From contig NZ_JAHKRM010000033.1 of assembly GCF_019396345.1 (NCBI RefSeq), positions 1 through 64,000 of the forward strand: DNA of 64,000 nt. Direction: 5' to 3'. Below are positions 43,281 to 52,073 of the stretch, piece by piece. Made by a program: the position numbers and the translations under genes. Source of the stretch: Nonomuraea guangzhouensis. Its GTDB lineage: Bacteria > Actinomycetota > Actinomycetes > Streptosporangiales > Streptosporangiaceae. The notes under the pieces are model-generated. The model was given only the letters and a program-made list of their open reading frames with translations, made no database searches and was not told the DNA's origin. Position 1 is the stretch's first letter; each line of letters starts with the position of its first letter.

Positions 43281-44431
43281 GGCCGCCACCACAGTCGCAC
43301 CCGGGTGCCCTGGCCGCCGGAGGAGATCTCGGCGCCGCCGTTCGGCAGGGACCGCATCGTGTCGAGGATCGAGCCGCGCACGCCGAACCGGTCGGGCGGC
43401 AGCCGGTCCTGGTCGAACCCGCGGCCCTCGTCGGCCACCTCCACCCGGATCTCGCCGTCGTGCCTGCTCGACAGCAGCTCCGCCTCGCGGACGCCGGCGT
43501 GCAGCGCGACGTTCGCCAGGGCCTCGGTGACGGCGCGGGCGAAACTCTCCGCGACGTCCCCGGGCACGGTCTCCGGCACCAGGCTCCGGTGGACGTCCAG
43601 GCCCGTCATCCGCTCGGCCACCTCGTCCAGCAGGGTGTCCAGGGCGATGGCGGCGGAGCCGGCACGCGGCGTGTCGCGGAGTTTCTCCAGCGCCGCCAGG
43701 TCGGTCGCCGCCTGGTCGCGCAGGGTGGATGAGGGCCCGTCGTAGGTGCCCAGCCCGACCATCGTCAGCGTGTGCAGTGACGTCTCGTGGATGCTGCCGA
43801 CCTGCCGCAGCTCGTCCTCGCGCCGCAGCCGCTCCACCATGAGCGCGATCTCGGCGCGCGCGCTCTCCTTCAGGAAGGCGTCCGCCGAGGCCGAGGAGCG
43901 GCGTAACAGCATCATCAGCACCACGATCGAGAGAATCTGGACGAAGTGGGTCCCCGTCGTGATGATCACGTCCGGGGAGGGGGACGCGAGCCGCGCCCCG
44001 GCCAGATATGCCCCCGAGATGACCAGGCCGGTGGGGATGGCCACCTTGGGCGGCCAGGCGACCCCGGCGACGACGATGGTCATCGTGACCAGCCCCGCGA
44101 TCCAGCTCGCGCCGGCCTCCAGCGCCGCCCTCGCCACGAGGTCGCGCTGGGCGAGGCATAACGCGACGGTGATGGCCACATCACCGGCCGCCAGCCAGGT
44201 GGGCAGCAACTCCCTGCGCCACACCAAGCGGGCGAACAGCAGGGTCCACCCGAGTTCGACCACCAGCATGGGCGCCAGCCAGCGGGCGGAGACCGGCGGG
44301 ACGGCGCCGATCGTCGCGGTGATGACCGCCACCAGGCCCACCGCGACACGCGCTCCTGCGGCCGTCCGCGCGACGGCCTTCTCCAATTGCCTGGCCGCCG
44401 AGTCGTACCTCGTGGAACCGGGGTGAGCCAT
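43277..44431 (-). CDS. Membrane sensor histidine kinase
   Basis: The 384-residue protein has about six membrane segments, an H-box with His215 in GSIHETSLHTL, an N-box region ALANVALHAG near 295-305, and G-boxes in DEGRGFD and GGQGTRVRL at the C-terminus. This is the NarX/LiaS-like class that pairs with LuxR-type regulators. It heads the three-gene signalling unit. The signal is unknown. Confidence 0.85.
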   Translation of the reverse strand: MAHPGSTRYDSAARQLEKAVARTAAGARVAVGLVAVITATIGAVPPVSARWLAPMLVVELGWTLLFARLVWRRELLPTWLAAGDVAITVALCLAQRDLVARAALEAGASWIAGLVTMTIVVAGVAWPPKVAIPTGLVISGAYLAGARLASPSPDVIITTGTHFVQILSIVVLMMLLRRSSASADAFLKESARAEIALMVERLRREDELRQVGSIHETSLHTLTMVGLGTYDGPSSTLRDQAATDLAALEKLRDTPRAGSAAIALDTLLDEVAERMTGLDVHRSLVPETVPGDVAESFARAVTEALANVALHAGVREAELLSSRHDGEIRVEVADEGRGFDQDRLPPDRFGVRGSILDTMRSLPNGGAEISSGGQGTRVRLWWRP

Positions 44432-44583
44432 GCGCCGTCCGCTCGCGATGAGAGCACAAAACGGGTCTCACGATAACGCACCCGGTAGGGACGAGCGGGG
44501 TGTCGCATGGCTGTTTCCTCGGGCCGGCTCTCCTGCGGTATGCACCGCGTCTTCGCACCCTGGACCAGCGGCGGCCGGGCCGC

Positions 44584-44612
44584 ATGACGGCTGATCGGCC
44601 GTCAGCCGTCAT
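44584..44612. promoter_or_regulatory. Perfect 11-bp inverted repeat with 7-base loop
   Basis: ATGACGGCTGA at 44584-44594 pairs perfectly with TCAGCCGTCAT at 44602-44612. It lies in the 240-base divergent gap between the histidine kinase and the phosphatase-like gene, 60 bases before the latter. It could be a dimeric regulator site or an attenuator-like hairpin. The rest of the gap shows nothing I recognise. Confidence 0.5.
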
Positions 44613-44671
44613 CGTCGCGCGTGGGCGTGTACTGGGCGCGTGTCGCGATGACCGCGACGAGAGGGGACCTC

Positions 44672-45508
44672 ATGACCTTCATCGTGATCACGATTCTGCT
44701 CTCCTGCCTGTCGGTGATGGCGATTCGTGGTCAACGCGGCACCTGGCCGCCCGGCATGCCCGTGGCGCGGCCGCGGCTGTCGGCGGTGGGCGGTACGTAC
44801 GAGGGCTCGCACCGCCGGCCGTCCGACGCGTACGTCATCCAGGAACGGCTGATCGCGGCGGCCAGCGGAGCGGACGACGACGCGGACGGAGACGTGGACG
44901 ACCCCGCGGACCACGGCCCGGACGACGGCGCTGCCACCAGAGCAGGCGGCGGAGCGGACGGCCATGCCTCCGCCGCCTTGGTCCTGGGTGCCGTGGTCGC
45001 CGCCCGGCCCCACTACGCCGGGACGCGGGAGGCGGACATGGACGGCTGGGCCCAGGCGGTACATCACTCCGTACGGACTGCCTACCTGCGCGACCCCGCC
45101 ACGTCCGGCCTGGTCAGCACGTTGGATCTGATCATCCTCGACCCGGAGGACGGCCCGTGCCTGCGCTTCGCGCACGTCGGCGACGGCGCGATCTGGCACT
45201 GCGCGAGGAGCGAGCCGCCTCAGCAGATCACCACGCCGCACTCCTTGGCGGACGGCTCGCCGCCACGTGGCATCGGCCGGGCGTCCGACCCCGATCCGCA
45301 GGTCGGCACCGTGTCCCTCCGTCCGGGTGACCGCGTCGTCATCGTGACGAACGGCGCGATCCGCGCTCTCGGCGTCCCCCGCATGAGGGAGCTGTTCGCC
45401 GGTGGGCCGTCCCCCGCCGCCTGCCTGGACAGGGTGTTCGACGAGATGGCCGCCGTGGAGCCGAAGGACGACGCGACCGTGGTCATCGCGGACTTCGTCA
45501 CCACCTGA
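44672..45508 (+). CDS. Degenerate PP2C-like phosphatase domain protein with N-terminal membrane anchor
   Basis: The 278-residue protein has an N-terminal membrane segment, an acidic Asp-rich linker (about residues 70-95), and a PP2C-like part with RFAHVGDGAIW and a C-terminal DDATVVIADF. The first PP2C metal motif (N-E-D) is absent and the second is reduced to ADGHASA. It may be inactive or a binder of phosphoproteins. AGGGG stands before the ATG. It is divergent from the histidine kinase unit. Confidence 0.6.
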   Translation: MTFIVITILLSCLSVMAIRGQRGTWPPGMPVARPRLSAVGGTYEGSHRRPSDAYVIQERLIAAASGADDDADGDVDDPADHGPDDGAATRAGGGADGHASAALVLGAVVAARPHYAGTREADMDGWAQAVHHSVRTAYLRDPATSGLVSTLDLIILDPEDGPCLRFAHVGDGAIWHCARSEPPQQITTPHSLADGSPPRGIGRASDPDPQVGTVSLRPGDRVVIVTNGAIRALGVPRMRELFAGGPSPAACLDRVFDEMAAVEPKDDATVVIADFVTT

Positions 45509-45604
45509 AGCTTCCCGTCGCGGTAGGTAATTCTGCATGGTCCGCGCGCGCCGGCGCTGCTTCCATGAGTGGGGGCTCAGTCGTGACGAGTGGAGGGATC
45601 TCTC

Positions 45605-46333
45605 ATGGCCGACAGCCGGCTGCTCGACGAGATGTGGTTACGGGGCGCTCGCGGGGACTGGACGGGGATCAGGGGCAAGGTGACCTTCCCCTCCCGTGCC
45701 CAGGTCATCGAACTGTCCGTGCAGCTGGCCCGCGCCGTGCCCGGCCACATCATCGAGTTCGGCGTCTGGAAGGGCTATTCCACCCGGGTGATCAGGGATG
45801 AGCTGTGGCGTAGCGGCCTCTGGGATCGCCGGCAACGCAGGAAGCGGATCTACGCCTGCGACTCCTTCCGAGGTCTTCCGGAAAGCTACGAGCACCTGCG
45901 CGCGGGCACCTTCGCGACGCCGGTGCCGCGGCTCAGGGGCGTACGGATCGTGGAGGGGTTCTTCGAGGACTCCCTCACGCCGGAGCTCGCCGCCGAGGTG
46001 AACCAGGTCAGCCTGGTCCATTTCGACGCCGACCTCGAATCCGCCACAGCCCGCGCGCTGGCCTGGTTGACCCCGCTGCTGTCCGATGGCTGCCTGCTGC
46101 TGTTCGACGAGTTCTTCGGCGAGGATCCCGCCGAATGCCGCGCCCTGGTGGAGTGGAGCGAGAAGACGGGCACCAGGACGGCCCTGGTCGCGATGTTCGG
46201 CAGGGAACCGAGCGGCAAGGGCGACATGACCGACAGGCGAGCGTTGTTCCAGGTGATCGGTGCCCGCGAGGTCAGGAAGGTTCCGCCGCTGTTCCCGGCC
46301 CGGCTGCGGAGGAAGCTGGCGGCGAACTGGTGA
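45605..46333 (+). CDS. TylF/MycF-family SAM-dependent methyltransferase
   Basis: The 242-residue protein has the Rossmann start HIIEFGVWKGYSTRVI, the acidic YACDSFRGLPES segment, and the metal-binding VHFDADLESAT and LLFDEFFGEDP of the TylF family, which methylates sugar or other hydroxyls. The ATG at 45605 has GGAGGG upstream. No antibiotic gene cluster surrounds it. It overlaps the convergent desulfhydrase gene by 62 bases. Confidence 0.83.
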   Translation: MADSRLLDEMWLRGARGDWTGIRGKVTFPSRAQVIELSVQLARAVPGHIIEFGVWKGYSTRVIRDELWRSGLWDRRQRRKRIYACDSFRGLPESYEHLRAGTFATPVPRLRGVRIVEGFFEDSLTPELAAEVNQVSLVHFDADLESATARALAWLTPLLSDGCLLLFDEFFGEDPAECRALVEWSEKTGTRTALVAMFGREPSGKGDMTDRRALFQVIGAREVRKVPPLFPARLRRKLAANW

Positions 46334-47309
46334 GCCACCCCGCGTACCGCGAGGCGAACAACCCCGGCAGACCACCGGTATGCAGGAACACCACCCGCAT
46401 CCCCGGCGCGGCGCGCACCGCGGCGAACAGGCCCGCCATCGCCTTGGCCGTGTAGACGGGATCGAGCAGCAACGCGTCGGTCCTGGCCGCCACCCGCAGC
46501 GCCGCCAGCGCCGCGTCCGTCGGCGCCCCGTACCCCGCCCCGATCTGCGCGGTGTCCATCCGGCACCTGCCCACGGGGCGGGGCAGCCCGGCCTGGCTCG
46601 CCGCCTGGGCGGCGAGCTCCTCCACCGCCGCGCTCAGCCCGGGTCGCGCGCCGACGTCGACGCCGAGCACCTTGCCGTGGTCGCCGAAGCCGGCGACCAG
46701 TCCGGCGTGCGTGCCGCCCGAACCGGCGGCCACCACGACCAGGTCCGGGTCCAGCCGCTGCCTCAGCTCGCGGGCCACCGGGATGTACGTGGCCGCGCCG
46801 AGCGCCGACGAGCCGCCGATCGGGATGGCGTACGGTCTGCGCCCCTGATCGGCGAGCCGGTCGGCGCGCGCCTGGATGGCGTCCTCGAGCTCGTGGTACG
46901 GCATCGCCGCGGCGTCGAGGCGGTGAATGTGCGCCCCGAGTATCCGGTCCAGCAGGAAATTGCCGCTCTCGTCGCCTGGAACGGTCGGCGGAGTTGCCGC
47001 GGTCGGCGCGGCTGCCGTGGCCGGCGTGCTCGGTGTGAGTACCAGGTCGCAGTCGAGGCCGGCGATGTTGGCCGCGGCGGCGGTCATCCTGGCGTGGTTG
47101 CTCTGCGCGCCCCCGCCGGTCACCAGGTGATCGCATCCCTGGGCCAGCGCGTGCGCGACGATCGCGGCCAGCTTGCGGGCCTTGTTGCCGCCGCCGGCGA
47201 GGCCCGTCAGGTCCTCCCGCTTGACCCACAGCCGGTCGGCGTCCATGCCGAGGTGCCTGGCCAGGTTCGGCAGCCGGTGCAGCGGGGTGTCCTCGATGGG
47301 GAGAATCAC
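46272..47309 (-). CDS. PLP-dependent D-cysteine desulfhydrase / ACC deaminase-family enzyme
   Basis: The 345-residue fold-type II enzyme has the PLP Lys in LAGGGNKARKL, a VTGGGAQSNHARMTAAAA region and a VVAAGSGGTHAG phosphate loop. These features fit D-cysteine desulfhydrase (DcyD) or ACC deaminase relatives. A Pro/Ala/Thr-rich insert near residues 95-115 is unusual. The GTG start has AGGAGG. The 3' end overlaps the convergent methyltransferase gene. Confidence 0.83.
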   Translation of the reverse strand: MILPIEDTPLHRLPNLARHLGMDADRLWVKREDLTGLAGGGNKARKLAAIVAHALAQGCDHLVTGGGAQSNHARMTAAAANIAGLDCDLVLTPSTPATAAAPTAATPPTVPGDESGNFLLDRILGAHIHRLDAAAMPYHELEDAIQARADRLADQGRRPYAIPIGGSSALGAATYIPVARELRQRLDPDLVVVAAGSGGTHAGLVAGFGDHGKVLGVDVGARPGLSAAVEELAAQAASQAGLPRPVGRCRMDTAQIGAGYGAPTDAALAALRVAARTDALLLDPVYTAKAMAGLFAAVRAAPGMRVVFLHTGGLPGLFASRYAGWLTSSPPASSAAGPGTAAEPS

Positions 47310-47397
47310 TGGCTCCTCCTGTCTGCCGCCGCCGGCGAGCGGCCATCGGTGACCCGCGGTCTTTCAGTCGTCCTTGGGGACCTGGCAGGATCTTCCC

Positions 47398-48408
47398 ATG
47401 GACGTCCGGGATCGAGTTCGAGGCTGCCTGCTCGGCGGGGCGATCGGCGACGCGCTGGGGGCGCCGATCGAGTTCCAGTCGCTCAGGGAGATCCGCAAGC
47501 ACTGGGGCAATGACGGCATTTCCGAATATGTCACCGATTGGCGGGGCAAGACTGGGTTGATCACGGATGACACGCAGATGACGCTCTTCACGGTGGAGGG
47601 CCTCATCCGCGCCGAGACCGTGGACGGCGCCGTGGAGTCGGTACGGCAGGCCTACCAGCGCTGGCTCGACACCCAGGACCATCCGGCGCCTCCGCCACCG
47701 GACCGCCCGCATCGTACGGGCCGGCTGCGCGAGGAAGGCTGGCTGTACTCCCGGCGGGCACCGGGCAACGCCTGCCTGTCGGGGCTGCACCGGCACTTCC
47801 CCGGCCCGGCCCCGCTCGGCGAGCCGGGCCCGGTGAACCCCGATTCCAAGGGATGCGGCACGGTCATGCGCTCGGCACCGTTCGGCCTGGCCCTCAGGGA
47901 TCCGCGGGCCGCCTTCGAACTGTCCGCCGCCTGCGCGCAGATCACCCACGGGCATCCGACCGGGTCCCTGGCCGCCGGGGCGTTCGCCGCGATCGTCGCG
48001 CTCCTGGTGGCGGGGAAGCCCCTGACGCGGGCCGTACAGGATGGCCTGGATCTGCTGGTTACGTACCCGCGGCACGAGGAGACGGCCGGCGCGCTCCGCG
48101 CGGCGGCCGAGCTGGCCCGCAGTGGTGAGCACACGCCGGAGGCGGTCGAGTCGCTCGGCGGGGCATGGGTCGCCGAGGAGGCGCTGGCGATCGGGGTCTA
48201 CTGCGCGCTGGTGGAGCCGTCGGTGGAACGCGCGATGCTGCTGTCGGTCAACCATTCGGGAGACAGCGACTCCACGGGGTCGGTCTGCGGCAACCTGCTG
48301 GGTGCCGCGCACGGCGCCGCCGTGTTCCCGGCCGAGTGGTCACGTCCGCTGGAGGGGCGGGAGACGATCGAGCGGCTCGCCGACGAGCTCTCGGCCGCGT
48401 ACGGCTGA
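47398..48408 (+). CDS. ADP-ribosylglycohydrolase (DraG-like)
   Basis: The 336-residue protein has the family metal-binding motifs: LLGGAIGDALG near the N-terminus, ITDDTQMTLF, and the C-terminal SVNHSGDSDSTGSVCGNLLGA. It removes ADP-ribose from proteins or small molecules. The ATG at 47398 has CAGGA upstream. It is divergent from the PLP enzyme gene. A link to the SIR2-like proteins in this window, which may use NAD, is only suggestive. Confidence 0.9.
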   Translation: MDVRDRVRGCLLGGAIGDALGAPIEFQSLREIRKHWGNDGISEYVTDWRGKTGLITDDTQMTLFTVEGLIRAETVDGAVESVRQAYQRWLDTQDHPAPPPPDRPHRTGRLREEGWLYSRRAPGNACLSGLHRHFPGPAPLGEPGPVNPDSKGCGTVMRSAPFGLALRDPRAAFELSAACAQITHGHPTGSLAAGAFAAIVALLVAGKPLTRAVQDGLDLLVTYPRHEETAGALRAAAELARSGEHTPEAVESLGGAWVAEEALAIGVYCALVEPSVERAMLLSVNHSGDSDSTGSVCGNLLGAAHGAAVFPAEWSRPLEGRETIERLADELSAAYG

Positions 48409-48434
48409 TCCGGCCGGCGCCGCTGAAACTCTGC

Positions 48435-49088
48435 TCAGTGGGAGAAACCGCGGGCCGCTGCCAGCAGTGCCTGGTTCACCATCGCTTCCAGCAGGCCCGC
48501 CTCCTCCGCGGCGGCCGGGTCGGTGTGGAAGGCGTAGTGCTCCACCGCCGTCCGCAGCGCGGTGTTGATCATGGCGGCCTGTACGGTGATGGCCAGGTCG
48601 GGGCTGGACATCCCGGCGCGCTGGGCGAGCGCGGCCGCGAAAACCGGTTCGGCCTCCCGGTGCGCCTCCAGCCACACCGCGCGTAGTCCCGGCTCGCCGC
48701 CGGTCAGCCGTACCAGGTTGAGCAGCGCCGTTCTGTCGGCGGCGAGCTCGCCGGCGCTGGCCCGCATGGCGTCGAGCAGCTCCGCCACTCCCTCGTCGGG
48801 GCGCCATGAGCGCAGGCAGCGCCTGGTGACCTCGATCCCGCCGGTCAGCAGGGGCAGGACGCAGCTCTCCTTGCTCGGGAAGTAGCGCCACAGCGTGCGA
48901 GCGGAGATTCCGGCCGCCGCGGCGATCTCCTCGGCGGAGGTGCCGCCGACGCCGTTGGTGGTGAACAGGCGGACCGCCTCTCGGGCGATCTCCAGCCGGG
49001 TCGCGGCCTTGCGCCGTTCGGTCAGGGGCGGGCGCCCCATCCGCGCGGTGGAGCGACTCGGGGCCTCCGCCCATGCGTCGTGAGACAC
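48435..49088 (-). CDS. TetR-family repressor
   Basis: The 217-residue protein has an N-terminal TetR HTH (TSAEEIAAAAGISARTLWRYF) and a helical ligand-binding domain. The GTG start has GGAGG 7 bases upstream. It is divergent from the SDR gene and a palindrome in the gap (49159-49173) is a likely operator, so it probably controls the SDR. Ligand unknown. Confidence 0.88.
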   Translation of the reverse strand: MSHDAWAEAPSRSTARMGRPPLTERRKAATRLEIAREAVRLFTTNGVGGTSAEEIAAAAGISARTLWRYFPSKESCVLPLLTGGIEVTRRCLRSWRPDEGVAELLDAMRASAGELAADRTALLNLVRLTGGEPGLRAVWLEAHREAEPVFAAALAQRAGMSSPDLAITVQAAMINTALRTAVEHYAFHTDPAAAEEAGLLEAMVNQALLAAARGFSH

Positions 49089-49158
49089 CTCTACCTCCCC
49101 GGCCCGTCGTGCGCACGACCCTGCGGACGCTACCACTTTCTGTCGCTTCCTGACTATC

Positions 49159-49173
49159 TGGCGCTCAGCGACA
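49159..49173. promoter_or_regulatory. Probable TetR operator
   Basis: TGGCGCTCAGCGACA is an imperfect 15-bp palindrome (six of seven pairs match around a central C). A second TGTCGCT half site at 49141-49147 is in inverted orientation to it. The site lies in the 139-base gap between the divergent TetR and SDR genes. Confidence 0.55.
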
Positions 49174-49227
49174 AAAAGTCGTACGGTCTCCTGACCAGGT
49201 CTTATCGGCGGGCCTGAGGAGAACTCC

Positions 49228-50019
49228 ATGACGTACGACCGCGAGGAGCGGAACATGAGCAGCACTGGCCTGGAAGACAGCAGCGTCATCGTGACCGGCG
49301 CCGGATCGGGTATCGGGCGGGCCGCCGCTCTGCTTTTCGCCCAGGAGGGGGCCAAGGTGGTGGTGGCCGATCTCAACGGCGAGGCCGCCAAGGCCGTCGT
49401 CGCGGAGATTCAGGAGGCCGGCGGCACCGCGGTCGTGGTGACCGGCGACCTGAGTGACCCCGCGGTGGTCGACCAGGTCGTCGCCACCGCCGTGGACACC
49501 TTCGGCGGCCTGGACGTCCTGGTCAACAACGCCGGCATCATGGACCAGATGTCCGGCACCGCCGACGTCTCCGACGCCGAATGGGAACGCGTCATCCGGG
49601 TCAACCTGACCGCGCCGTTCCTGCTCACCCGTGCCGCGCTGCCGCACATGCTCGCCAAGGGCAAGGGCGCGATCGTCAACACCGCGTCCGAGGCGGCCCT
49701 GCGCGGCAGCGCGGCCGGCACCGCGTACACGGTCTCCAAGCACGGCATCGTCGGACTCACCCGGTCGGTCGCGGTCATGTACCGCAACGCCGGCATCCGC
49801 GCCAACGCCATCGCCCCAGGTGGCACCAAGACCGGCATCGTCGTCAACGCCGACCCCGCCGCGCATGGCCCGCAGACCATCGGCGCGTACATGCAGAACG
49901 TCGGCCGCCCCGCCGAGGCGGACGAGCAGGCCGCCGCCATCGTGTTCCTGGCCTCCGACGCCGCCAGCAACATCAACGGGGTCGTCCTTCCCGTCGACAA
50001 CGGCTGGGCCGCGGTCTAG
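49228..50019 (+). CDS. Short-chain dehydrogenase/reductase
   Basis: The 263-residue classical SDR has the nucleotide motif TGAGSGIG near the N-terminus, NNAG, the catalytic Ser in VNTASEAA, and YTVSK with Tyr and Lys. The ATG at 49228 has GGAGAA upstream; an ATG at 49255 also has a good GAGGAG site and may be the true start. It is divergent from its probable TetR regulator. Substrate not readable. Confidence 0.93.
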   Translation: MTYDREERNMSSTGLEDSSVIVTGAGSGIGRAAALLFAQEGAKVVVADLNGEAAKAVVAEIQEAGGTAVVVTGDLSDPAVVDQVVATAVDTFGGLDVLVNNAGIMDQMSGTADVSDAEWERVIRVNLTAPFLLTRAALPHMLAKGKGAIVNTASEAALRGSAAGTAYTVSKHGIVGLTRSVAVMYRNAGIRANAIAPGGTKTGIVVNADPAAHGPQTIGAYMQNVGRPAEADEQAAAIVFLASDAASNINGVVLPVDNGWAAV

Positions 50020-50342
50020 CCAGACGCCTTGTCACCGCGTTCCACCATGGCGGCGAAACCGTCGAGATGGCGGGCGAGGCTGTACTCGAACAGGCCGTCC
50101 AAGTCCGACACCGCGTCCTCGGAAACCGTGGCCAGCAGCGGGAACCGTCCGCTGCCGAGGAGTTCGTCGGCCCGCGTCCGCTGGGCGAGCCGCCATCGGG
50201 TGAGCGTCACACCGGTCTCCTGCTCGGCTTCGAGTTCGTCGGCCATGGACAGGGCGACGGTGACGACCAGCGCGTGCAGGGTGAGCGCCTCTCGGATCCG
50301 GGTCGCCATGGGCAGCCCGAGCCCGTCGAGCGCGCGTAGCGT
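50016..50342 (-). pseudogene. Truncated TetR-family regulator, C-terminal part only
   Basis: From Arg-Ala-Leu-Asp upstream of an ATG at 50309 to the stop at 50016 the frame matches the C-terminal ligand-binding half of TetR regulators (MATRIREALTLHALVV; LSMADELEAEQETG). The helix-turn-helix half is missing, and a TGA closes the frame at about 50360. The truncation coincides with the start of the truncated membrane protein on the other strand. It is probably a deletion product. Confidence 0.65.
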
Positions 50343-50995
50343 TCGGGTCGAGCCTGCTCATCGCCGTCATGCTGCTGTTCCAGCGGGTCGGTGACACGGC
50401 ACTCACCTGGGCGCTGCGCGCCGGGATCGGGCTGTCGGTCATCGGCATGGCGCTGGCGTCCTTCATCCGCGGGTGGGCCTCGACCGGACCCAGGACGGTC
50501 GAGGACGCCTACGGGAACCCGGTCTCCCTGCTGGGACAGCACGGGGTGGGGGCGCCGGACGGCTACGGCATGCCGATCACGAACTGGAGCACCACGGGTG
50601 GCGACCTGCGCCCTCCGCACTTCATCGGCCTGCACTCCATCCAGGTGTTCGTGCTCGCGGTGCTGATCCTCACCGCCCTCGCGGCCCGGATCAGCCGGCT
50701 GCGCGGCGAACGCGTGCGCGCCCACCTGACCGGGGTCGTCATCCTGGGGTACACCGCGCTGTTCGCCATCACGGCGTGGCAGGCGATGCGCGGGCAGTCG
50801 CTGGTCCACCCCGACGCGGCCACATGGACCGCGCTCGCGGTGACGGCGGTCGTGACCGGGCTGCTGGCGGTTCTGGCCATCTCGGCGGCCCGCCGCGGCC
50901 AGGTGGCACCCACCGGCGACGCGCACCCGCCCGGCGTGGTGCCGATGCGCGGACTTGCCGGGTCTATGGGCCGGGACGACACCAGGGTTCGGTGA
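50342..50995 (+). pseudogene. N-terminally truncated integral membrane protein
   Basis: The frame is open from about 50330 and an ATG at 50369 exists without a ribosome binding site. The protein has about four membrane segments and a conserved loop (QHGVGAPDGYGMPITNW and GGDLRPPHFIGLHSIQ) that in actinomycete relatives of about 290-330 residues lies in the second half. About 110 residues are missing at the start. I infer a deletion that fused this gene with the divergent TetR remnant. It may still be translated. Confidence 0.6.
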
Positions 50996-51104
50996 GAACG
51001 CGGACATGTCTGGAAATTTCCGTCATATCGGCATCGCTGAGTGGCGAAAGTCGCCATGATATGTCCCGATCTTGTGGTGTCGTCCGACAGATTGGAGCTG
51101 ACGC

Positions 51105-52073
51105 GTGTTACGTACCGTTCCGGGGACCGCGGTCACCCGCAGGACCCTGCTCAGCGCGGGAGTGCTCGGCCTCACCGCCTTGTGCGGCGCCCCGGCCACC
51201 GCCGCCGCGCGCGCGGCGAGCCGCTTCGAGCTGACCTCCTCCCCGGCGGCGCTGATGACCGGAAAGGCGCTGTACGACGAGACGGTGCTGCAGTCCTTCG
51301 CCTTCGACAACGTCAACAAGCACCTCTACACCGTGCAGGTACGCAACGGCTCCGGCTCCGCCGCCGCGGGAAACCTGTGCGTCACCAAGCTCAGCCTGGC
51401 CGGTGCGATCCTCGGCCACATGTACCTGACGGGATTCGGGCACGGCGTCCAGATCGGGGTGGAACCGTCCGGCACGTCGGCCTACCTCTGGACCGAGACC
51501 GACGGAGTGGCCGACGGAACCAACTCCTGGGGGAGCAAGCTGGCCCGGTTCAAGTTCGTGAACGGCCAGACGCTCACGACCGCGTCCACCGCCCTGACGA
51601 AGTACGCGCCGGTCGCCGGCGCCGACAGCACGACCTGCGCGATCGACCCCTCCACCAACCGCCTCATCATGAGGTACCGCCTCAACGGCCAGCGCCACTT
51701 CGCCGCCTTCCCCCTCTCGGCGGTCAAGGCGGGCGGCCACCCCACTCCCCTGTACGACATCACCCAGCCCGCCGGGCTGGGCACCTTCCAGGGCTACACG
51801 GCTTACGGGCAGTATCTGTACCTGCTCGACGGCGACGCGTACAGCGCCGGCAACCCCTCCCCCGGCAACACGTACCTCACCTCCGTGGACCTGGCGAACG
51901 GCAAAGTGGTCCAGCGGTCCTTCTCCCAGGCGTGGAAGTCACTGACCTACCGCGAGCCGGAAGGCATGGCGATCCAGCTCACGGCCGCCGCACCCCGCCT
52001 GTGCTTCGGCTTCGCCACCGGCGCGACCGGCGCCCGCCAGGCCGCCGTCATCTACAAGAACACCTTGGTCTAA
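51105..52073 (+). CDS. Secreted propeller-like protein (TagC/P68-receptor-binding-like)
   Basis: The 322-residue protein has a twin-arginine-like signal (TRRTLLSAGVLG) ending in an ATAAARA-type cleavage area, then repeated strands with FAFDNVNKHLYTVQV and YREPEGMAI. This resembles the beta-propeller of teichoic acid biosynthesis protein C and phage receptor-binding relatives. The GTG start has GGAG. Function not known. The stop overlaps the convergent gene by 4 bases. Confidence 0.65.
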   Translation: MLRTVPGTAVTRRTLLSAGVLGLTALCGAPATAAARAASRFELTSSPAALMTGKALYDETVLQSFAFDNVNKHLYTVQVRNGSGSAAAGNLCVTKLSLAGAILGHMYLTGFGHGVQIGVEPSGTSAYLWTETDGVADGTNSWGSKLARFKFVNGQTLTTASTALTKYAPVAGADSTTCAIDPSTNRLIMRYRLNGQRHFAAFPLSAVKAGGHPTPLYDITQPAGLGTFQGYTAYGQYLYLLDGDAYSAGNPSPGNTYLTSVDLANGKVVQRSFSQAWKSLTYREPEGMAIQLTAAAPRLCFGFATGATGARQAAVIYKNTLV

